DNA of 64,000 bases. Origin: Bacteroides fluxus YIT 12057. Lineage in GTDB: Bacteria; Bacteroidota; Bacteroidia; Bacteroidales; Bacteroidaceae. The DNA lies in the NCBI RefSeq assembly GCF_000195635.1, contig NZ_GL882687.1, forward strand, positions 21,346 to 85,345. Reading direction: 5' to 3'. Under the pieces are notes generated by a model. It did not search any database. It saw only the letters and a program-made list of their open reading frames with translations, and was not told the DNA's origin. Below, piece by piece: positions 53,038 through 60,378 of this stretch. The position numbers and the translations under genes are program-made. The number at the start of each line of letters is the position of its first letter. Position 1 is the stretch's first letter.

Positions 53038-54411
53038 ATGTTTGCTAAAGAAACGTATGTACAGCGCAGAGCCCTGCTGAAAAAAAACATAGGCTCAGGA
53101 GTGTTATTATTTTTAGGTAACGACGAACAGGGATTGAATTACGAAGACAATACATTCCGTTATCGTCAGGATTCCACTTTCCTTTATTATTTCGGTTTAT
53201 CATTTGCCGGTTTGTCGGCCATTATCGACATTGATGAGGATAAGGAGATTATCTTCGGTGATGAATTGACCATCGACCATATTGTCTGGATGGGTACCCA
53301 GCCCACTCTGAAAGAGAAGAGCGAGCGGGTGGGCATTTCGGAGACCCGCCCTTCTGCCGATATAACCGGTTACCTGCACAAAGCTGTGCAGAAAGGCCAG
53401 GCTGTACACTATCTTCCTCCTTACCGTGCCGAGCACAAGCTGAAGCTGATGGACTGGCTGGGTATTCCCGCTTCGCGCCAGGAAGCTTCCATCCCGTTTA
53501 TCCGTGCGGTGGTGGCACAGCGCAATTATAAGTCGGCGGAAGAAATTGTTGAGATAGAAAAGGCTTGCGACGTGACCGCCGATATGCACATCACGGCCAT
53601 GAAAGTGATTCGTCCGGGTATGTACGAATATGAAGTGGTGGCGGAAATGAACCGTGTGGCCCAGGCCAACAACTGTGACCTTTCTTTTGCAACGATTGCT
53701 ACGGTGAACGGCCAGACGCTGCACAACCATTATCATGGCAACAAGGTAAAGCCGGGGGACTTGTTCCTGATTGATGCCGGTGCCGAACTTCCTTCGGGCT
53801 ATTGCGGGGATATGTCCTCCACTGTCCCTGCCGACCAAACTTTCACTTCCCGTCAGCGTGCCGTTTATGAAATCCAGAACGCCATGCATCTGGCGTCGGT
53901 GAAAGCGCTTCGCCCGGGCATTCCTTATATGGAGGTATATGATCTTTCTGCCCGCGTCATGGTAGAAGGCTTGAAAGAATTAGGGCTGATGAAGGGCAGT
54001 GCCGAAGATGCCGTACGCGAAGGCGCACATGCGTTGTTCTATCCTCACGGACTGGGTCACATGATGGGGCTGGATGTGCACGATATGGAAAATTTCGGCG
54101 AACTCTGGGTCGGTTATAACGGCCAGCCTAAGAGTACACAGTTCGGCCGCAAGAGCCAACGCCTCGCCATTCCTCTGGAACCGGGTTTTGTGCACACCGT
54201 TGAACCGGGCATTTACTTCATCCCCGAACTGATAGACCTTTGGAAAGGCGAAAAGAAATTTGCGGACTTCATCAATTACGATAAGGTGGAAGAATACCGT
54301 GATTTCGGCGGTATCCGCAATGAGGAAGATTACCTGATTACCGAGGACGGGGCACGCCGCTTGGGCAAGAAGATTCCTCTGACACCGGAAGAGGTAGAGG
54401 CGCTGCGCTGA
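53038..54411 (+). CDS. pepP: Xaa-Pro aminopeptidase (aminopeptidase P, M24B)
   Basis: This metallopeptidase removes N-terminal residues before proline. The N-terminal creatinase-like domain covers residues 1-170 and the pita-bread catalytic domain the rest. Metal ligands are in DAGAELPSGYCGDMSSTVP (two Asp), HGLGHMMGLDVHD (His), VEPGIYFIPE (Glu) and FGGIRNEEDYLI (Glu). The 457-residue length fits. It has its own promoter and a strong terminator at 54435-54473. Confidence 0.96.
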   Translation: MFAKETYVQRRALLKKNIGSGVLLFLGNDEQGLNYEDNTFRYRQDSTFLYYFGLSFAGLSAIIDIDEDKEIIFGDELTIDHIVWMGTQPTLKEKSERVGISETRPSADITGYLHKAVQKGQAVHYLPPYRAEHKLKLMDWLGIPASRQEASIPFIRAVVAQRNYKSAEEIVEIEKACDVTADMHITAMKVIRPGMYEYEVVAEMNRVAQANNCDLSFATIATVNGQTLHNHYHGNKVKPGDLFLIDAGAELPSGYCGDMSSTVPADQTFTSRQRAVYEIQNAMHLASVKALRPGIPYMEVYDLSARVMVEGLKELGLMKGSAEDAVREGAHALFYPHGLGHMMGLDVHDMENFGELWVGYNGQPKSTQFGRKSQRLAIPLEPGFVHTVEPGIYFIPELIDLWKGEKKFADFINYDKVEEYRDFGGIRNEEDYLITEDGARRLGKKIPLTPEEVEALR

Positions 54412-54434
54412 TAAACCTCAAGACATATAATGAT

Positions 54435-54473
54435 AAAGCCTGCCGCATCTTATGTGAGGATGTGGCAGGCTTT
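54435..54473. terminator. Terminator after pepP
   Basis: AAAGCCTGCC and GGCAGGCTTT pair, extended by further imperfect pairing (CATC with GATG) to the loop. It lies 23 bases after the pepP stop and may also end leftward transcription from the exporter operon. Confidence 0.85.
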
Positions 54474-54537
54474 ATTGCATTTATCTGTTCGATATATTCT
54501 TGTCTTTTAATCAGGTTTTGTGGAAAGTTCATAGGAT

Positions 54538-54602
54538 GAAAAGTTTTAATTATACTTCAAACTTTTGCAAATATACCGAAAAGTTTTAATTATACTTCAA
54601 AC
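54538..54602. repeat. Direct 25-base repeat at the hlyD 3' end
   Basis: The same 25 bases (around AGTTTTAATTATACTTCAAA) occur at 54538-54562 and 54578-54602, 40 bases apart. The right copy holds the last codons and stop of the HlyD gene; the left copy is outside any gene. It looks like a small tandem duplication of the gene end. Confidence 0.8.
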
Positions 54603-55895
54603 ATATTTCTTCCACAGATACCTCAGTGGGCTAATCAGCCTCCCGGTTACACTCCGTTCGTCTGTCATTACCTCTGCCGTTCCGGATAGTTCCCCTTTGA
54701 ATTCCAACGTTTTGCCGTACGAAGTGCGCAAGTCCTGTGGAAGTTTCACGGTGACGGTATAAGCGCTTTCATCGTCCGCCAGCAGGGAGACGGAGACAAC
54801 CTCTCCGGTGAGGAAGCCGAATTCCATGTACGGGTATCCTGTCACGCTGATGTTTACCCGTTGTCCGGGCATCACCTTACCCGAACCGCTGACGGGCAGT
54901 TTTATCTTTCCGATGATGTCTCCCGTTTCTTCCGCCACAACGGAGAAGACTTTGTCGCCGTTGCTGACGTTCTGGTTCTTTTGCCAGATGTGGTTGTAGG
55001 AGAGTATTCCGCTTGCCGGACTGACGAAGAGATACGTCAGTTCCCAGTTGTTTACGCTGACTTTCAGCTCATTGTAGGCGGCATTCAGTGCGATGCCCAG
55101 GCTGTTGGCTTCACGTGCCCGTTCCATTTGTATCTCTATGATGTTCTGTTGTAGCTGCGCTTCCTGTATCCGGGCGGAAGACAGGGAGGTCATGAGCTGT
55201 TCCCGCCCCTGCTGCTTATTCAGGAAGGCCTGTTTGGCTTCCTCGTATTCCGATTGTGCGGTAAGTCCTTTGTCAAAGAGCAGTTTTTCCCGGTTGTGTA
55301 CGGTGGCTGCTATTCCGAGTTGTTCCTTATCGAGGTCTGACTGTTTGTTCAGATGCCTGATGTAGTTGCGGTATTCCTGTAGCTCTTTGCGCGTGGCTTC
55401 CATCTTTTGCTCATAGAGGTCCAGAGAGAGGAAGTTCCGATAGTCGATGAGGCTTTTTAGGAAAGAGGCATAGGTGTTCTGTATGCTTCCCAAAGTCCGC
55501 ATTTCAGAAATCCGTGCATTCATGATGCTGCTGTCCGCCATGCTGAAGGCTGCCAGATCCTGTTTCAGCAGTAGCACATCTTCGGTCTCCGCCGGGTTCT
55601 CCAGCACGGCAATGATGCTTCCTGTCCATACGGAGTCACGGTCTTTGTGGAACACTTCCTTTATCTTTCCGCTTCCCCGTGCCACTATCCATACGGGCGG
55701 ATGTTCGGTAGTGATTGTGATGGGAGCACTTATCACATCGGGATATTTAAAGAAGCAGCCACCGATGAAGAACAATGCCAGTACCGTGAAGAACACCGTG
55801 ATGCCCCATCGTACCAGTGCGTGTGGGGGACGTGTCAGTATCTCCTGCACTTCCTCGCACCTCAATTCTATATTCTTCTTATCCTTTTCCTCCAT
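54597..55895 (-). CDS. HlyD-family periplasmic adaptor of the peptide exporter
   Basis: HlyD-family proteins link an inner-membrane ABC exporter to an outer-membrane channel. ATG 55895 (MEEKDKKNIELRCEE) is preferred to a TTG at 55925 that overlaps the ABC gene stop. One membrane segment (ITVFFTVLALFFIGGCFF) is near residue 40, then a lipoyl-like half (PPVWIVARGSGKIKEVFHKD), a long coiled-coil hairpin (about residues 90-260, with MEATRKELQEYRNYIRHL), the second lipoyl half and a beta-barrel domain (LPVSGSGKVMPGQRVNISV). It is the last gene of the leftward cluster; a TolC-type outer-membrane partner is not visible. Its 3' end is duplicated (54538-54602). Confidence 0.93.
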   Translation of the reverse strand: MEEKDKKNIELRCEEVQEILTRPPHALVRWGITVFFTVLALFFIGGCFFKYPDVISAPITITTEHPPVWIVARGSGKIKEVFHKDRDSVWTGSIIAVLENPAETEDVLLLKQDLAAFSMADSSIMNARISEMRTLGSIQNTYASFLKSLIDYRNFLSLDLYEQKMEATRKELQEYRNYIRHLNKQSDLDKEQLGIAATVHNREKLLFDKGLTAQSEYEEAKQAFLNKQQGREQLMTSLSSARIQEAQLQQNIIEIQMERAREANSLGIALNAAYNELKVSVNNWELTYLFVSPASGILSYNHIWQKNQNVSNGDKVFSVVAEETGDIIGKIKLPVSGSGKVMPGQRVNISVTGYPYMEFGFLTGEVVSVSLLADDESAYTVTVKLPQDLRTSYGKTLEFKGELSGTAEVMTDERSVTGRLISPLRYLWKKYV

Positions 55896-55921
55896 AATTT
55901 CCGGCTCTTGATTCTCAACTC

Positions 55922-58108
55922 TCAAAGTTCCAACTGATTTTTCACCAGCCTGTAGTATCTTCCTTCCTTTGCGGTCAGTTCCTCATGCGTTCCGGTTTCC
56001 GCTATCCGTCCCTGTTCTATTACTACAATCCGGTCGGCATTCCTTACGGTGCTGAGTCTGTGCGCCACTACTACAGATGTCCTTCCTTTGAAGAAGCGTT
56101 GCAGGTTCTCCATGATGACACGCTCGTTATTGGCGTCCAGCGCATTGGTGGCTTCGTCAAAGAAGATAAACTCCGGATTCTTATATACGGCACGGGCGAT
56201 GAGGATGCGTTGTTTCTGCCCTTGGCTCAACCCATGTCCTTCTTGCCCTATTTTGGTGTTATATCCTAATGGAAGCTCCTCGATAAATCCGTGTACGTTC
56301 GCCACCTCCGCCGCACGTTGCAGTCGTTCCTTGTCTATGCGCTCCACTCCGGGCGCTATATTGCCCGCTATGCTGTCCGAGAAGATGAATCCGTCCTGCA
56401 TTACCACTCCGCATTTCTTTCTCCATTCCCGTATGCTGTAACTGCCCAACGGTGTGTCTCCCAGCAATATCTGTCCGCTTGCGGGCGGATAAAATCCCAG
56501 CAATAGCTTCACCAGTGTAGTCTTGCCGCTTCCGCTCATACCCACGATGGCGGTTTGTCCGCCCGCTTTTATGTCCAGGCAGATGTTGTCCAAGGTGGGT
56601 GTTTCGCTCAACGGGTCATATTTGAAGCTGAGGTTCTCTATCCGTAAATCCTTTCCGGTGGGAATCTCCCTTATCGGTTCGTCGGCAGGGTTTTCCTCGT
56701 CGGGCTTGTCACGCACTTCGCTGAGTCGGTTCATGCTGAGGCGTGCGTCCTGCATGTCACGGGCAAAGATGATGAGGTCGTTTATCGGACTGTTCAGTTG
56801 CCCGATGATATATTGCACGGACAGCATCATGCCCAGCGTCATTTCTCCCTGTACCACGAGCGAGGCGACCAATCCGGTAATCACGATATTCTTGGTCTGG
56901 TTGATAAATACCGCTCCCGAATCTTGGTATTGTCTCAAGGCAAGGCTCTTGATGTTGACTTTGAACAGGCGTGCCTGTATGCGCTCCCATTCCCAGCGCT
57001 TCTGCCGTTCGCAGGCGCTCAGCTTTATTTCCTGCATGCCGTTCACGAGCTGTACCACGGTGCTCTGGTTGGCGCTTTGCTGGGCAAACCGCTTGTGGTC
57101 CAGTTCGGCACGCTTCTTCATAAAGAGCCAGACGTATGCCACGTAGAGGGCGCTTCCTCCCATGAAGATGAGGAAAATCATGCCGCTGTAAAGCAGCAGC
57201 ACGATGCCGAACACCACGAGGTTGAACATGGAGAACACCACGCTGAGGCTGCTTCCGGTGAGGAAGTTCTGGATACGGGTATGGTCGTTGATGCGTTGCA
57301 GGATATCTCCCGTCATCTTGGTGTCGAAGTAGCCCATGGGCAGTTTCATCAGCTTGATGAGGAAGTCGGAGATGAGGGCGATGTTGATGCGTGTGCCCAG
57401 ATGCAGCAAGATCCATCCTCGGATGAATTCCACGGCACTGCTGCTGAAAGTCAGCATCAGTTGGGCGATGAGCACAAGGTATATGAAGCCGAGGTTCTGG
57501 TTGTTGATACCGAAGTCCACGATGCTCTGCGTGAGGAAAGGCAACATGAGCTGGATCATACTGCCTAGCAATAATCCCAATAGAAGTTGTCCTGTCAGTT
57601 GCTTGTAGGGGCGCAGATAGGAATAAAGAAAGCTGAATCCCTTTCGGCTCACTGCCTGGCTTTCTTCTTCCCTGGTGTAAAATTCGGGTGTCGGTTCCAA
57701 CAGTAGCGCCACTCCCGTTTCTTCCCCTTCTTTCTTGGCGCTGAGCCAACACCGGCAGAATTCTTCACGTGTGTATTTCAGTTTGCCCGCTCCGGGATCA
57801 GCCACCCATACATGCTTGTTGTCCAGCTTGTAAACCACGACAAAGTGCTGCTGGTTCCAGTGTACGATGCAAGGCAAGGGGGCTTCCTGTAGCATCTCGT
57901 AGCTCACCTGCACGCAGATGCTTCGCAAGCCAAGCCTCTCTGCCGCCTCGCTGATACCTAACATGGAGACACCTTCGCGGGTGATGAATGATTTTTCCCT
58001 CAACCCTTCCAATGAATAGTGTTTGCCATAGAAAGCGGACACCATGCGCAGGCAGGTGGGGCCGCAATCCATTGCGTCATGCTGGGAGTAGTGAGGGAAG
58101 GGTTTCAT
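55922..58108 (-). CDS. Peptidase-containing ABC transporter (C39 PCAT exporter)
   Basis: This is a bacteriocin-type exporter that cleaves double-glycine leaders and moves the core peptide out. The C39 domain (residues about 1-140) keeps Cys15 in MDCGPTC, His88 in NQQHFVVVY and Asp104 in VADPG, with Gln9 for the oxyanion hole. Six membrane segments occupy about residues 160-430. The nucleotide-binding domain has Walker A GMSGSGKTTLVKLL, signature LSQGQKQRILIARA and Walker B FIFFDEATNALD. At 728 residues it is a full PCAT. Upstream lies a 38-base element shared with the peptide genes. The two GG-leader precursors 1.7-2.2 kb upstream are its obvious substrates. Confidence 0.95.
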   Translation of the reverse strand: MKPFPHYSQHDAMDCGPTCLRMVSAFYGKHYSLEGLREKSFITREGVSMLGISEAAERLGLRSICVQVSYEMLQEAPLPCIVHWNQQHFVVVYKLDNKHVWVADPGAGKLKYTREEFCRCWLSAKKEGEETGVALLLEPTPEFYTREEESQAVSRKGFSFLYSYLRPYKQLTGQLLLGLLLGSMIQLMLPFLTQSIVDFGINNQNLGFIYLVLIAQLMLTFSSSAVEFIRGWILLHLGTRINIALISDFLIKLMKLPMGYFDTKMTGDILQRINDHTRIQNFLTGSSLSVVFSMFNLVVFGIVLLLYSGMIFLIFMGGSALYVAYVWLFMKKRAELDHKRFAQQSANQSTVVQLVNGMQEIKLSACERQKRWEWERIQARLFKVNIKSLALRQYQDSGAVFINQTKNIVITGLVASLVVQGEMTLGMMLSVQYIIGQLNSPINDLIIFARDMQDARLSMNRLSEVRDKPDEENPADEPIREIPTGKDLRIENLSFKYDPLSETPTLDNICLDIKAGGQTAIVGMSGSGKTTLVKLLLGFYPPASGQILLGDTPLGSYSIREWRKKCGVVMQDGFIFSDSIAGNIAPGVERIDKERLQRAAEVANVHGFIEELPLGYNTKIGQEGHGLSQGQKQRILIARAVYKNPEFIFFDEATNALDANNERVIMENLQRFFKGRTSVVVAHRLSTVRNADRIVVIEQGRIAETGTHEELTAKEGRYYRLVKNQLEL

Positions 58109-58211
58109 TTAATTAACTATATAAATAGTCTATATCTTTAATGTTGTACATTTGTACGTTGATAAAAGTTGGTTTTAGACTTTATTTAAAGCTGAAGTCC
58201 AAAACGGCCTT

Positions 58212-58249
58212 GGTTCGCGAAATCAATATCTTTATGCCAATACATGTCT
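58212..58249 (-). promoter_or_regulatory. Shared 38-base element upstream of the ABC exporter (copy 1)
   Basis: The element has a palindromic core (TTCGCGAA at 58214-58221) followed by a 26-base segment that matches 60353-60378 at 24 of 26 positions. It lies 104 bases before the exporter start, in a 214-base gap without a gene. The same order and orientation occur upstream of the peptide genes. Confidence 0.55.
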
Positions 58250-58322
58250 GTTTATGGTAATCTATAGTTGCAGATAGGATTAGGCATAGATATTCACCAA
58301 ATCCTTTCTTTATTTAGTAATA

Positions 58323-59777
58323 TCACTTTATAATCTTCTCCAATGCCTCTTTAAGTTGAGGATACCTGCTCGGACGTGGCAGGTCGTTATTAAGTATCTT
58401 TCCTTCCGGTCCAATTAGTATATATCTTGGAATCTCAACTTTTTTTTCTTTATATATTTCCTTTTTGATGTTTTCCTGCAAAGCAGAAGTTGCCCTCAGA
58501 TGAAAACCTTTCAGTTTATAATAGTTGATGCAGTTTCTCCATGCTTTCTCCTGCTTTACGCCATCAATGGAAATGTATACTGCAACTATATTGCTATAGG
58601 TATCCAGCAATTTCTCCAATTTGCTTTTGTGTCTGAACTCTGCTCTGCACGGCATGCACCAACTTGCCCACAAATCAATGAACAAGTATTTTCCTTGTAG
58701 TTCTTGTAGGTTGCTGAGTTGAGACAAGGAATCTATCGGTTCATTGAAAAAATATGAATTGTCTGGAGTTTCATTGCTTGAATTAGTTTCTTCCTGAACT
58801 CTTTGGTTGATAATGGCTGCATATTCACTCTTGGGGAACTTTTCGTTGAAGAACTTTTTCAGTTTGCTTAAGTTCATTTCTCCAGTATTGTATTTTAATT
58901 GCACTAAACACGCATGCCCTAGTAGAGATGGCTGCATTTCTGTTGGTGCAAATAGATACTTCGTGTATGGACCGCACATGTCTGAATCGTATTCTTCGGG
59001 ACATTTTTTGTTCCCATAGTAGTGACCGAAGTATTTCCATACATAAGAATTGGAAGGATACTTAAGCAATTCATAAGAAATGGGTAACTGTTCATAGATA
59101 CTATCAATCATTACTTGTATTTTAATACTGTCTTTTACGGTTAAGGAGTTGTTTTTCTGCTTTGCAGACAGCACATAATCAAAAAATGGGATAATTCCGT
59201 AATTGATGTACATATATATTTCTTTTTCAAGAACTTCGGAAAACTTCTTTTGAGCGTCTGTATGTTGTGGAAGCTTTCGTATCCATTTGTAGTGGGACGG
59301 AATATTTAATGTATCATTTATTGTCGGTAAGATGGTATTCAATTCTCTTTTATTTTCAACGTATTCGATGAATATATTTTGTATTTTCAGATAATTCTCT
59401 AAATCGGGAAACTTCTCGAAGTTGTCATAATAATATTGCAATCCAATATTGTTGCTTCCTTGAAAGCTCAGACCTTGTTCATTTAAACATATTTGTATTG
59501 AGTCATTGGGAAATAGTAGCAGATTACACTGGCGTTCATATTGTGGGAATTGGCATAATATGTAAGTATAGGAAGAAACGTTTGTTTTGAAATGGGCGTT
59601 TTTTTCATGGGATACAATAAATCTTTCAGTTGGTATCTTGTTGTTGTACCCTCCGTCTATAGGCTTGTAAACAAATATCTCACAATCCTTATCGGTAATG
59701 AAAGTTACATTCGCTTCTTGAGCGAATGCTTGTGTCAAAGATATGATTAAGAACAGAATGCAATATTGTATTTTCAT
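58323..59777 (-). CDS. Secreted thioredoxin-fold protein (TlpA/ResA-like), cluster member
   Basis: The 484-residue protein has a signal peptide (MKIQYCILFLIISLTQAFAQ), a large N-terminal domain of about 330 residues with no fold I recognise, and a C-terminal TlpA/ResA-type thioredoxin domain (YLFIDLWASWCMPCRAEF) with active-site Cys-Met-Pro-Cys and IPRYILIGPEGKI as the cis-Pro region. It would act on disulfides outside the cytoplasm. It lies between the peptide genes and their exporter, in a cluster that also contains a VKOR-thioredoxin fusion, so a role in reducing or reshuffling the disulfides of the exported peptides is likely. The gene is more AT-rich than the exporter genes. Confidence 0.85.
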   Translation of the reverse strand: MKIQYCILFLIISLTQAFAQEANVTFITDKDCEIFVYKPIDGGYNNKIPTERFIVSHEKNAHFKTNVSSYTYILCQFPQYERQCNLLLFPNDSIQICLNEQGLSFQGSNNIGLQYYYDNFEKFPDLENYLKIQNIFIEYVENKRELNTILPTINDTLNIPSHYKWIRKLPQHTDAQKKFSEVLEKEIYMYINYGIIPFFDYVLSAKQKNNSLTVKDSIKIQVMIDSIYEQLPISYELLKYPSNSYVWKYFGHYYGNKKCPEEYDSDMCGPYTKYLFAPTEMQPSLLGHACLVQLKYNTGEMNLSKLKKFFNEKFPKSEYAAIINQRVQEETNSSNETPDNSYFFNEPIDSLSQLSNLQELQGKYLFIDLWASWCMPCRAEFRHKSKLEKLLDTYSNIVAVYISIDGVKQEKAWRNCINYYKLKGFHLRATSALQENIKKEIYKEKKVEIPRYILIGPEGKILNNDLPRPSRYPQLKEALEKIIK

Positions 59778-59794
59778 AATTCATGGCTATATTA

Positions 59795-59839
59795 TAGAAG
59801 ACTGAATTGAAGTCCAGATGTTATCAATTCAGTCTTCTA
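59795..59839 (-). terminator. Perfect 16-base-stem hairpin between the peptides and the thioredoxin gene
   Basis: The arms 59795-59810 and 59824-59839 (TAGAAGACTGAATTGA and its complement) pair perfectly around a 13-base loop. It lies 10 bases after the second peptide gene's stop. Read leftward, there is no long T run, so partial termination or messenger protection of the peptide transcript is more likely than full termination. Confidence 0.6.
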
Positions 59840-59849
59840 CTAACAATCA

Positions 59850-60044
59850 TTACTTGACAGGTGTACATGCCCATCCTGCTGTTCCACATTCACGTCCTGC
59901 TGTTCTTTCCAAGTCTTCATAGGTAGTACCTTTTACCTGAAAGACAGTTGTACTTCCTCCACAATGGCAATTCTGAGTTACTCCACCCTTGAGTTCGTTC
60001 ATTTTGCTCTTGGATATTTGAAATTTGATAAATTCTTTTTTCAT
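59850..60044 (-). CDS. Double-glycine-leader four-Cys precursor peptide B
   Basis: I use the ATG at 60044, giving 64 residues (MKKEFIKFQISKSKMNELKGG, then a 43-residue core). The leader ends in the GG expected for cleavage by the C39 exporter. Counting from the residue after GG, the core has Cys at positions 5, 7, 32 and 39. Its ungapped alignment with peptide A keeps all four Cys, Phe14, Gly18, Thr20, Asp23, Ala28, Gly33, Gly36 and an aromatic at 37. Pattern CxC...CGxxG[WF]xC is not one I recognise from described bacteriocins. Two disulfides, or lanthionine-free modification, are possible. It lies 47 bases after peptide A. Confidence 0.85.
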   Translation of the reverse strand: MKKEFIKFQISKSKMNELKGGVTQNCHCGGSTTVFQVKGTTYEDLERTAGRECGTAGWACTPVK

Positions 60045-60091
60045 ATATAAAATATTGTGTCCCATAGGAACGTTATACATTATGTTATACT

Positions 60092-60283
60092 TTAAGCTTT
60101 TACACATTTAAAACCATTGTCTCCACACCATTGATCTGCGTCATCTCCAACATCAACCATGGTGTCACCGGCGAGAATGAATATTTCATTGCTATTTGAG
60201 CATTTGCAAGCTGCAACTACTCCTCCACGAAGTTCATTCATAGCTTCTTTGGGAACTTGGAATTTTAAAAATTCTTCTTTCAT
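60092..60283 (-). CDS. Double-glycine-leader four-Cys precursor peptide A
   Basis: I use the ATG at 60283, giving 63 residues (MKEEFLKFQVPKEAMNELRGG, then a 42-residue core). It is the first peptide gene in transcription order, 77 bases after the VKOR gene. The core has Cys at 5, 7, 32 and 39, exactly as in peptide B, with CGDNGFKC near the end. The core is acidic (Asp-rich middle), while that of peptide B has a different charge, as in two-peptide or diversified families. Leaders of A and B are 13 of 21 identical by eye and share the FxxFQ, MNEL and GG positions. Upstream are an inverted repeat and the 38-base shared element. Confidence 0.85.
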   Translation of the reverse strand: MKEEFLKFQVPKEAMNELRGGVVAACKCSNSNEIFILAGDTMVDVGDDADQWCGDNGFKCVKA

Positions 60284-60315
60284 ACAATATAAGATTTTAA
60301 TTAATAAAATCACTC

Positions 60316-60334
60316 GTTCAGGAGTTTCCTGAAC
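60316..60334. promoter_or_regulatory. Perfect inverted repeat upstream of peptide A
   Basis: GTTCAGGA-GTT-TCCTGAAC is a perfect 8-base inverted repeat with a 3-base spacer, 33 bases before the peptide A start. It could be a dimer-binding operator or a short RNA hairpin. Confidence 0.55.
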
Positions 60335-60340
60335 AGACCG

Positions 60341-60378
60341 TTTTGCGCAAAACAATATCTTTATGTCAATACATATCT
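60341..60378 (-). promoter_or_regulatory. Shared 38-base element upstream of the peptide genes (copy 2)
   Basis: TTTTGCGCAAAA (60341-60352) is a perfect palindrome, directly followed by a 26-base segment matching 58224-58249 at 24 of 26 positions. The right part overlaps the last codons and stop of the VKOR gene. It lies about 58 bases before peptide A and resembles the element before the exporter gene in order and orientation. Confidence 0.6.

Noticed and set aside
54597..55925. TTG start at 55925 for the HlyD gene
   Set aside because: It overlaps the stop of the ABC exporter, and an ATG at 55895 gives a normal protein.
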